From Diphasiastrum complanatum (taxonomy: Eukaryota > Streptophyta > Lycopodiopsida > Lycopodiales > Lycopodiaceae), in assembly GCA_029204225.1 (NCBI GenBank), contig CM055109.1, positions 1,190,673-1,254,672 of the forward strand: a DNA stretch of 64,000 nt. The letters run 5' to 3'. The translations under genes and the position numbers were made by a program. Positions within the stretch are counted from its first letter, which is position 1. Each line of letters starts with the position of its first letter. The notes under the pieces are model-generated. The model did no database searches. It was not told the origin of the DNA and worked only from the letters and a program-made list of their open reading frames with translations. Of this stretch, positions 1 through 9,800 are shown one piece after another.

Positions 1-455
1 ATTCTCCAGAACTTAGTACGGCAGAGGCTGATTCTCGACTATTATATGTGACTGGCCAAGCTGGTTTCCACCGGGGTTATAGCACTCTTGATCATGTCCT
101 CACTCTATGTACTATCATTGAGGAGGCAAAGCATATGGGCAAGAAGGTATTTGCGCTACTAGATGCTAGTTGTTTCACACACGGGTGGTTCCAGCAGTGA
201 TGTATGCCTCCAAGATCTGGTTGCCAGAACTTTCTCTCTGGGACTGGGCCGGCATTTCCCGCATTCAGGCCACTATGTTGGGTCGCATGATACGTGCCAA
301 GACTACCACTCCTCATGATATCCTATGTGCTGAGTTTGCTACTCCTCCGATCATCCTTGAGGGCTTTTTCCGCCTTATTCTTTTTCTTCAGCAGATTCAG
401 GAGATTCGTGCATCTCACCCGGATAGATACATAGTTGTTGCGGTTACTTCTTCAC
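1..455 (+). pseudogene. LINE ORF2 remnant: RT start fused to RT C-terminal region
   Basis: The first 165 bases read, without a start codon, as the early part of a LINE reverse transcriptase (GQAGFHRGYSTLDHVLTL, then IIEEAK). The same stretch is present in the LINE at 9861-9550 on the other strand (GQAGFRPGYTTSDHIFTL). At about 167-175 the frame jumps directly to the region after the palm (PAVMYASKIW, then MLGRMIRAK), which matches the LINE at 9521-8694. The catalytic centre, including YADD, has therefore been deleted. The reading continues to about 455 (FRLILFLQQIQEI), where a second LINE fragment begins. It is a dead fragment. Its 5' end lies outside the window. Confidence 0.8.
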
Positions 456-464
456 GTGTCCTAG

Positions 465-1290
465 CGTCGGATTGGAGTGTGGAATTGTGCGGGCATACAT
501 TCATCTTCCACGGCAGGGGATCTGGTTGACTTTATCACAGGCAGAGACATATTATTCATCGTGGAGACACACGAGAGCCCGGAGCGAGGAATTCCTTCCA
601 TTCCTGGATATAGATGGGACTCAATATTCCGATGAGAGACTAGATCTGCCAGTGGCCGAGGTTCAGGTGGGGTCGCATGTCTGTACCGAGAGACTCTCCA
701 TTCAAGTATTGACTTCATCCGACATGACGAGCAGGCCCGCTACATATGGGCTCGCATTGTGGGTTAGGATATTGGTTCGGATAGAGATCTTTTTGTTGCA
801 GCATGTTACTTTCCACCAAAGTCCTCATCTTTTGCGGAGGGTATTGGATCTCCATATCAGGACCTCTCACCAGATATTATCAGATTCTCAAAGCAGGGGC
901 ATATTCTCCTCGCAGGGGACTTTAATGCCAGGACATCTTTGAGACAGACAAAGTTCTTCGACGTCTTCGATCAGCTGCGTGTTCGTGCCCTTGACAGTGA
1001 TATGCTTGGGGTTACCGGGACCTCTGCGGACAGTCTATTACTTCATATGGTGAGCACTTACTGCAGTTTGGAGAGGCGCATGAGCTAGCCATTTATAATG
1101 GCTTACCCTGTTGGTCACATTTAGACAACTATACATGCCATCCTCACAGTGGAGGACATAGTGTCGTTGATTATCTCATGGGGTCCCTGACCCATACTCT
1201 CTGACTTCCGCGTTTCTCCCACCACCCTCTCTAATCACTCATTTCTCTCATTCGATATCGGCCATCTCCCATCCACTCAGTCATCTACAC
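465..1290 (+). pseudogene. LINE ORF2 apurinic-type endonuclease domain, decayed
   Basis: A reading across all three frames gives a LINE endonuclease/exonuclease/phosphatase domain in order. It starts at WNCAGI (about 478). Then come ETHESP with the metal-binding glutamate (about 570), SGRGSGGVACLYRE (about 650-700), ACYFPP (about 800), GDFNAR (about 917), SVVDYLM (about 1160) and an SNHSFLSFDI motif that is the SDH catalytic-histidine region (about 1230). These are the hallmark blocks of the nicking endonuclease used for target-primed reverse transcription. At least one stop (tag near 766) and frameshifts near 1040 and 1190 disable it. It lies downstream of an RT fragment, the reverse of normal LINE order, so it belongs to another copy. 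Confidence 0.82.
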
Positions 1291-1658
1291 TACCCCTGAT
1301 TACCCAATCACCCACGTACACATTTGATCCCATTTACATGCCACTTTACCGGCAATCCTTTGGCCTCACTTTTACACTCCTTTCCTCATGACAGTCCAGT
1401 CGACACCCAGGCTGCTTTTCTCACCACCTCTCTTGTAATAGATCCTAACAACACAGTAGGGCAAACACTAACTGATCCACCCAACCTTGCCTACTCCCTG
1501 ATATAGAGTAAGCCCCTCCTAGCCCAGTGTGAGGACTGGTAGCATGCAACTGCCAAGTGTCGGCCACGTGGCACTGACGTGGCCGACTGCACGTCGGGAC
1601 CCAACTGGGGGCCCTATCCTGCTGACAGGGTCCCTAGGCTGTGTTAGGCCCGCCATGG
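1291..1658. other. Unassigned spacer
   Basis: After the endonuclease remnant the sequence becomes C-rich, then GC-rich (about 1540-1640), with no convincing reading frame. It contains the inverted repeat annotated separately. It may be LINE sequence downstream of the endonuclease or an LTR remnant. I cannot decide. Confidence 0.4.
1559..1587. repeat. Perfect 11-bp inverted repeat with G-box core
   Basis: GTCGGCCACGT, a 7-base spacer, then ACGTGGCCGAC. The arms are perfect reverse complements and could form a GC-rich hairpin. The left arm plus one base contains CACGTG, the plant G-box core. The function is unknown. It could be LTR promoter material. Confidence 0.7.
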
Positions 1659-3620
1659 CTATGGACCGTGCTGGGGCAAAGCTCTAACGGTTGTTTTGGT
1701 CGGAATGAAATGAGCCATTTTGGTCAGACGGTCAACTGTGACCCATATAGCGTCATTACCCTTTTGGGTTTTAGGCAGGCCTACTATAAAATCCATGGAG
1801 ATACTCTCCCATTTACCAGCTGGTATTTCTAAGGGAAGCAACAACCCTCCTACCTCTAAACGCTCTGCTTTGTTTACTTGACATTTCTGGCAACTGGTTA
1901 CATACTGGTGGACGTCCCTTTTCATACTGGGCCAGAAAAATTGCCTACGAAGAAGCTCATAGGTCTTTTGTATGCCTGGGTGTCCCGCACTAGGATTGTC
2001 ATGACATTCATATAGGACCTGCTGCCTATAATCCTCTGAATTGGGGACACATACTCTATCTCTATAGAGCAAGTACTCATCCTGAATGGAATACTGTTTC
2101 CATTTGAATCCTTGAGTCAACTGACCCTCAACCACTGAGGTTTGCTTGGGTAATACAGGCTCAGAATCCTCAACGTCATCTGACGACATATACTCGGACT
2201 CATCATCATCCTCAACGGAAGCTGTCGTATTCTTCGATGAACTGGCACCAGCCCCGGGAACTGGTTCTAGAGTCTGTAACTGTCTGCTCTGGACTGAGCT
2301 CCAGATAGTAGAGAAGAATGCATCATGCTGGCATTTCCCTCTCAAGGACTCGAGTAACTCATTACGAATCTGAGTAAAACTCAGCTAAGTTATCATAGGC
2401 ATTCTGCTAAGGGCATCTGCTACTGTATTGAATTTTCCACGTCTATATCTGATAGACATGTCAAACTCTTGCATCAACTCTGCCCAACGAGCTTTCTGAC
2501 CTCTAAGCTCAGGTTGATTGCAAAGGTTTCTGAGACTCTCATGGTTTGTCAGGACCTCAAAGTTGGCACCATACAAATAATGCCTCCAAGTCTTAAGGGC
2601 ATGAACTATAGAAAAGAGTTCCTTTTCATAGGCACTGTACCTAGTCTGAGCTGGCTCGAGTTTTTTACTCTCGAACGCAACTGGTCGTCCACCCTAAGTT
2701 AGCACAGCACCTACTGCAAAGTCGCTAGCATCTGTTTCGACCACAACTGGCTGATTGGGGTCGACGACCTTTAAAACTGGTGCTGTAGCTAAGGCTGTTT
2801 TGAGAGCATCAAAGCTCTCCTGCTGTGCGGACTCCCAAATGAACTCCTTTCCCTTCCCCTTAAGAAGATTCGTCTGTAATATCCCGCCAAACCAAGAAAG
2901 ATCTGAAGTTCCAAAATATTCTGAGGTCTCAGCCAACTGAGTATGGCTTTAACCTTATTTGGGTCCATCTTAATCCCATCAGAAGAGATAATGTGACCCA
3001 AATATGCTACTTCTTCAACGAAGAATTCACACTTGGATTGTTTAGCATAAAGCTTATGCTTTCTGAGCAGTCAAAACACCTTTCTGAGGTGTTTTAGATG
3101 CTCCTTCCTCGTTTTGTTGTAGACGAGGATGTCATCTAAAAATACGACTACAAACTTACCCAAGTATGGTCTGAGGACACTGTTCATCAAGGTCATAAAG
3201 GTAGCTGGAGCATTTGAGAGCCCAAATGGCATCACCTTAAACTCATAATGACCGTGACGAGTCCTAAAAGCTGTTTTCGAGACACCTTCCGATTTTATAC
3301 GGACTTGATGATATCCCGATCTAAGGTCTATTTTGCTGAAAACCTTAGCCCCGTCGAGTTGGTCAAACAACTCGTCTACTCGAGGCATAGGGTATTTATT
3401 CTTAATTGTGACTTTATTGAGGGCTCTGTAATCTACGCAAAGACGCATAGACCCCTCTTTCTTTTTCACCAATAGGACTGGTGAGGCCCATGGTGAACTA
3501 CTAGTCTAAATTTGGCCTTTCCCAAGATAATCTGTTAACTGCCTAGTTATTTCTTCATCCTCTGTTCGGCTGACCCGATACGGAGGTTTAGAAACAGGTG
3601 TTGTACCTGGTACTAAACCG
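1659..3620 (-). pseudogene. Ty3/gypsy chromovirus pol fragment: RT, RNase H, integrase N-terminus
   Basis: On the minus strand the domains run in order. The pre-RT stretch is at about 3615-3475. The RT is at 3472-3071 with [29 protein letters not shown] and FLDDILVY, so both catalytic aspartates are kept. The RT tether region is at 3001-2790 ([16 protein letters not shown]). The RNase H is at about 2860-2385 (VVETDASDFAVGAVL, then VADALSRMP). Integrase follows at 2345-1660 with an HHCC zinc module (CHDNPSAGH, then CQKC) and the first catalytic aspartate in SMDFIVGLPKT. Stops and frameshifts separate the pieces. The integrase breaks off at about 1660, before the other two catalytic acids. Gag and protease are missing. 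The sequence resembles the element at 59610-63872 throughout. Confidence 0.92.
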
Positions 3621-3633
3621 AGTTATTTTTTAA

Positions 3634-4050
3634 TGTAAGGTCCTACGCAAAGGATACTATCCTAAGCATGCCAAAACAAGCAACCACAAAGGCTACGGAT
3701 GGTGGACAAACCAACCCAACCAAACCTAGATCGAACGGATCTAGCCCCCAAGCTATAGATCAATCTCTCAAAGAGAAATGAGGCATCATACTAGCAGCAT
3801 ACGGCTACTAGCACCAAAATCAATCATACACTAGTGAGAGCCCAATAGGTATACTTATACCCATCCAAGGCCCGTGACTCACTGATAGACCCATACAAAT
3901 CCACCATCATGAGTTTAGGCCTACAACCATTAACTATGACCTTATGCACATAAGGGCCCCAAATCCCTTATAGTCACAACTAACTTACGGGTTTTTGGTA
4001 TACTGATCCCTAGCATGGACACGCTACCCAAGACCAGTCGTGAGCATGAC
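3634..4050 (-). mobile_element. Probable LTR of a chromovirus (417 bp)
   Basis: On the minus strand a non-coding segment starts TGTCATGCTC right after a purine tract and ends CCTTACA, so it has the TG...CA ends of an LTR. It lies directly downstream of the integrase/chromodomain fragment, the position expected for that element's 3' LTR. No second copy is visible in the window and no target duplication is evident, so the 3634 boundary is inferred from the TG...CA rule. Confidence 0.55.
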
Positions 4051-4066
4051 ATTCTTCTCTCCTTAT
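4051..4066 (-). other. Polypurine tract
   Basis: On the minus strand AATAAGGAGAGAAGAA directly precedes the TG that starts the LTR. This is the usual plus-strand priming site. The counterpart at 63888-63900 also ends GAA before TG. Confidence 0.6.
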
Positions 4067-4079
4067 TCAAGTTATGTCC

Positions 4080-4725
4080 TCAGAACTTAAAGCTAGGGAA
4101 ATTCCTTCTTAAGCTCCCTTCCCATTCCAAGGAATCATCATCGTCCGTGCGACTCTTCTGTCGAACCAGATGCTTGGTAACTATACGATTTCTCAATCGT
4201 TTAGTTCTTATATCTAAGATCTTTCCGGGTTCAAACCGAGACACACCCGATGATTCATCCAACAAGTCCAATTGGTCTCGAGAACCAAGATGCTCTTCTT
4301 CACGTAGACTCTTTTTGAGTCAGCTTGCGTGAAAAACCGGATGCATTTGAGTTCCTTCCGGGAGGTCCAACTGGTAAGTTAAGGATCCGATCTTTTAAAA
4401 GATCTAATACGGTCGTCTGTATTTAGGGGACAATTTGTAATGCTTGTCGGTACCCATTACACTAGAATCCTTCAGGATTCTAAAATACACCCAATCGTCC
4501 ATTTGAAAGTCTCGAGGTATTCATTTCAGATTTGCATAATGCCGGTCCCTATCCTACACACTCGACATTTTCTCGTACAATCTGTAGCATTTCATGTATA
4601 TCGTGTAGGAAATCCGCTACCCTCTGAAACTTGATTGTCCGAGTTTCTACCAAAATGAATGATCTAGGTTAAAAACCGTACATAAGCAAAAACGGGCTAT
4701 AAAAGGTAGCCAAATGCTTTTTACA
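4080..4725 (-). pseudogene. Chromovirus integrase C-terminus and chromodomain
   Basis: Minus-strand reading gives, in order: FLLMYGF (about 4700); ADFLHDIHEMLQIVREN (about 4620-4570); DDWVYFRILKDSS (about 4490); KLSPKYRRPY (about 4430); LPEGTQMHPVFHAS (about 4360-4335); and then a chromodomain at 4250-4080 (EPGKILDIRTKRLRNR, HLVRQKS, DDDDSLEWEG, LRRNFP). It matches 63269-63872 block by block. The stop after HPVFHAS is TGA where the family has tryptophan. Chromodomain residue W in VRWK is Q here. Chromodomains steer integration to marked heterochromatin. The piece lies 5' of the RT fragment on its own strand, so it comes from a second copy or a rearrangement. Confidence 0.88.
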
Positions 4726-4739
4726 ACTTGATCTCCATC

Positions 4740-6759
4740 AAGGATTGCTTCCTCTCCGACGAGATTACAATTAAAAATGCAGATATCATCTGATCTTTTG
4801 ATCACGCAGGTAATTCTTCTCTTAAACGATCAAGTATAACTAGAATCTGAACTATGACTCGTCAATCATAATTCATCGGATTCTTGTCCTATACTCAATA
4901 AAAGAACGTGATAACCTAACATAGGCAACTACCAATAATCAGAAGAACTTTAAGCTCAGAGTCATCTCTAGTTTAGCAACTCTCCAGATTCCCAAGACCA
5001 TACTATATCATAAGAGTGCTCACAATTCTTAAAAGACACATGAGTTGTTCCAAAAAGTCCTTTCCATCTAGAAAGTTTCAGACTTTGCCAACTCACATAC
5101 GGTGCCTATATAAGGATTATAATCCAAGCACACCCTTACTTTAGCCATGGCACAAAGTGTCATTCCAAAGTTAGGGTTCCTTTCTAGAATACATTCAGAA
5201 TTTACTCTTAAGTTCTAATCTAGAATAACTTAAGATTCACTGGAACCTCATTACGTGAAGCTCCATCTTTTGTCTAACATCTGCTATCCAACTCTCCTTA
5301 GTCTTCCGGGATAACATTTCATCCTAGGTTTCAATTTAGATGATTTATTTTACAAAATCAAATTCGTTCCCAATGTTGTTCTTTTCTGGCTGCCCAAACA
5401 ACTCTAAAATAGTGGTCATGCAATTTAGCAAAGACTTTCAGGATCGCCTTTCCACAACCGGTCATAAATTTTACATCTATGTGAGGGTTCTTGTTTTTAG
5501 GCCATTGCTCAGTATAAGATCAGCAGCCTTGGTGAGACTAGTGAAGGCACGAACCTGATGGGTACCTTCAGAAAGCAGGTACTACCAGCCTCACATGAAG
5601 TACCATTAACATTACTCTAGGCTATTATTACTTCATTACGGGTCATATTTGAGTATGGCATTAGCTCCAGAAGGACATTAGGAGACATCAAGGTACAACT
5701 AGAGACAAGTCATTCATGTCAATGTTTTCTAGAAGAAGACAGACACAAAGGAGAATCCCATAGATTTTTGACCAATATCATATGACATTATAGAAAGATA
5801 AGATTTCCTTTTCCTTGATTCGTCATGCTCCATATTGACTTTTATAGGATGTCCTGATCAGCATTGTGTTGCATATTAGTCACGGAGGAACCTTACCTTA
5901 GAAAAGCAACTTTAAAAAAGGATCGAAAATCATAGTATGCAAACGAAATCATGCCTTATTTCTTCCTAGAGCCACATGAATGAAGGTGAAACCCACCCTC
6001 GCTAACCTTACTTCTCGATCAAAAGGGGAAGTGCAATTATTTTGACGCGTGGGTGAATATGAGACCTCAAGATAACAGAGAGATCCATACCATAGATCAA
6101 CAAGCATTTAGAACACAATAAAAATCTTTCACCTTACCATCTAGGCCCAAGACATTTTCAACCTAAAAGAGAGAGGTACTCTGGGGAATTCGTGAAGTAA
6201 AATATTGATCATGCAGGTGGCAGCAAACACTATTGATATTGTCCTGATTAGGAGTGTGCATAGTTGTTCACAATTAAGTACAAATGAGGATGAGATATTA
6301 TTGATAGTCAGTCATTTTGATTTGATTTGATTGTTTGTGAGGGCAGTATGAACTTTGAAAATTAAGTCTTAGTTTGTGAAACCTCTGTACAAAACAGAAG
6401 TACCAAAATATTAAAAAACAATGTTCAATCTTTTTGTTTATGGATTACACTAACAAAATCTCGCAATATCAATTCCCAACATGCATAGCATGGAGCACAT
6501 GTTACGCATCCCCCCTCCACCCAAGAGAGTACTGCATTTACATGAATAAAAGAAATAGCCAGATTAGCTTCCATACATTACTCTCGCTTCTCATCACATC
6601 CATGATGAAGATTAGCACTAAGAGCAATGCCAATCACTGAATTCCCTGCTTTTGAGTATCCAGATCAAGGCTCAAGTCTAGGGTTCTTGGTCATGCTGCC
6701 ACACCAATATAGACAATATGATACCAGCAGAGATTCAGCACCATGATTCTAGCACTTAC
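4740..6759. other. MMS19 intron 6, no gene recognised
   Basis: This is AT-rich sequence without a recognisable coding block on either strand. Short open frames such as 5340-5558 look accidental. By gene order it is part of the intron that follows the MMS19 exon ending at 6760. I searched by eye for the next MMS19 block (the conserved GEKDP-type segment) and did not find it. Confidence 0.5.
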
Positions 6760-6819
6760 CAAAGATGAAACTGCAGCGGCATAGGTACCAAGAAGAGATT
6801 CCAGCAGCTCCAAGCACAA
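6760..6819 (-). CDS. MMS19: MMS19 exon 6
   Basis: 60 bp, 20 codons, phase 0. Acceptor attttgtag, donor gtaagtgc. It encodes LCLELLESLLGTYAAAVSSL, the equivalent of LCFELLECLL and the following helix. The next conserved block (start G-D/L-L-VY) is not in the window. Confidence 0.9.
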
Positions 6820-9800
6820 CTACAAAATGAAAACATATTTTCAAGCTTTAAATAGCATAGTCAAGTCTTTGCAAGATGGCTAGACCTGGCAATCGAAATT
6901 GAGTCATAGTTGTGTTAGACTATTCAACGAACTAATTACTCCAAATAAGTTCAAGCTTAGAAAGTTTAACAAAAAGCTGTCAAACAGGTCCAACATATAT
7001 ACAGAACAGCATAAATATTCATTTCTTGATTAAGAAGCAAAATTGCATGTCTGCACTACATAGCAGCCTACATGGCAGAAAAATACATCAAATCCTGAAC
7101 TCCACCCACAAAGTCTTAGATCGTCAACTCCATCATGCACAGCACAGACCAAAGGCTAGGTGCACATCACGTGCACAAACGTACGTCCACATTAGGTTTC
7201 ATACGTTTATACATTTGACTAATATACCATGTTTCTAGCTTCTAAAGGTTGAGGACATTGATGAAGGCCAGCACTAAAGAGCAAAGCTGTGATTTTGGAC
7301 TTCAGATAGAGCTCAAACTCTAGTCTGCAGGTGCAGCCAACTTCGCAAAAACTAAATGAATAATTACATATCGCCAATAAAAATAAACCATTGACTTACA
7401 ATACGATCTTGCTGCGTCAAAGCTTGAACATGCAAATTCTCCAAAGCAGACTTCACAAATCTGACTGCATCATCCTCTGAAACTGCTCCTACAGATTTTG
7501 ATCTTTTAAGAAGAGCAAGAGAGCCCAAAAGTGCTCCTTGTAAACCATGCCAGTCTGCCTGAAAGTCAAGAAAAGACCATCATCAGATGGACTGCTTCTC
7601 ATTTCTATAGACACTGGCTCCATTAAAAACATTAAGCCATGGGTCAATAGGTTATGACGTGTTCTTTAACTAGAGGAATGTGGAAAATCTTCCAATGGCA
7701 CAGCCTTAAAGCAGAAAAGGAGTGGTTCATTGACAGTTTGTTTCTTGTTGAGCTCATTGTCACGTTCAAACGTTGAAAACTGTAATGACCTTTTTACAGT
7801 GCATTTTTTAGGCTTTTGATCAATCCAAGTGCTAATTTAAGGGTTCGGAGGTTAAATATATCATAAAAGTGGTTGCATGAACATGTAGATTAAACAAAGC
7901 ATTCAATCAATTGTGATTAACCGAGGTCATAGTCTTTTGTGCAAAAAGCATTTTAATCGTAAAGGGGCTCAAGCAACAGTTTTATTTTTGTGGTTAGGGC
8001 TTGATTGGGCGGCCCCAATATCCACATGGAGAACCTTTGACCTTTTTTGGGGGGTCTTAGGTCCCAAAAAAGAAAAGGTTGAAATTATCAGTTTTCAAAC
8101 ATGTTTGAAATATCAGGGTTTCAAATGAGTTTGAAAAAACATTCAAACAGGTTTGAACTGGTTGAGATAACAACATATCTTTAGACCTAGTGGTCAGAAA
8201 ATTTTGTCCTTTCTTCAATCCACACTTTCATATCTTAATTGCTTAAGGCAAAATACATGACTAGATACTCAATTAACCAAGGCAGTTACCAGCTAAGATT
8301 GCTGTGGTTGTTAAGCTAGTTACCACTTAAGACTTGATCAACCTAACTAGCTGACAGTATTTCAGCATAATTTAGCTTATTCGATAAACCTAGACACTAA
8401 ACACTCGAATGAATACTGAGGTAGTCCGATGCATAATGCCCTTTTGGTTTTAGGTGCGTTCCATTATAAACACATGGAATGGAGCACCTCAGTATGTAAG
8501 GAACGCAATTAAAAAAATGACAATAACGATTTTTGTGTGTAAGAAAACTACTAGCTAAGATTGATGTGGTTGTTAAGCTAGTTTTAATATTAGGTGCTTT
8601 CCATTATCAACATATGGAATGGAGCACATTAGTATGTATGGAATGCATTAAAAAAATAACAATAACATTTTTGCATGTAAGAAAATTAATTTATTAGCTA
8701 GTTAGTACTTCCGATTTTGCTAGCTTATGAAACGTGCCATATAACGTAAATAGAGGGTGGGAGGAATGGCAAGAAATCATGAAACTGAATCCTCTAAGGA
8801 CCGCAAACTCCACCAATATAATCTGGTGTGGTACTGAGGGCTTAGCACGTATCATCCCGGAGAGCAAACAAATCTGGAGCTGGGAGATATATGTCCAATC
8901 AGTAGCTGTCAGGCCAGTACTCCATGTCTCGGAAGCATACATAGCTGAGGGCACATCCCTAGTGTCAAAGAGTCGGCACTTACTGGTCACATCTCTAATG
9001 TGTGAAGTGAAGCATAGTCTCTCCAAATCTATTAGCGAGGCATAGCCCTTACGTACCCGAGAAATAGCTGCATGTCTCATGCTGAACATGGGCCCCGAAA
9101 ATAGTACCCCTAGATATGTATATGAATCAACAACCTCCAGTGGATGACCATCCCATAGAAGCTCCTGCCGCATCATGAAAGACCTAGAGGTGTTGAACAC
9201 CATGACCTTAGTCTTGGCCACATTCACTGACAAACCCCATCGTGTGCAGAAAGAGAGAAGAGCGTCTAAATGTCGTTGCAAACCCTCTCTCGTCCGTGAA
9301 AGGAAAACCACATCATCAGCATACAGGAGGATGGCAATAATGAGGTCGCCCAATTTACATCCCTCCCCTCCATCACTCCGTATACCATGCTCCAGCTCGT
9401 CAATGTAAAGACCAAAAAGTGTAGGAGAGAGTGGACATCCCTGTTTGACCCCAATAGTGCTAACCACCTCCGGTGAAATAACTCCTGATAGTCGGACCCT
9501 GCCAACAACACGCCTGTACAATGCTACTACTGCCTCTATAGTATGCTCCTCAATCGTGAAGTCTCTGTATTAATAGATGCCTAGGCACAAAATCAAAGGC
9601 CTTGCGGAAATCCACAAAGCAACAGTATACACGTTCCCTCTTGGCCTTAGCCTCCTCAATGATGGACCTCAAAGTAAAAATATGATCCGATGTAGTATAT
9701 CCCGGTCTGAAACCCGCCTGTCCAATGGCATAGAGTGATCTGGCATCCATCTCTGTACTAATCTCTGACTGTAGGATAGAACCATAGACTTTGGCGAAGA

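Noticed and set aside
4740-5600. Continuation of chromovirus integrase core on the minus strand
   Set aside because: I tried to read the DDE core upstream of FLLMYGF but found no SDxxxxF or VDR-type block. Similarity fades at about 4725-4740.
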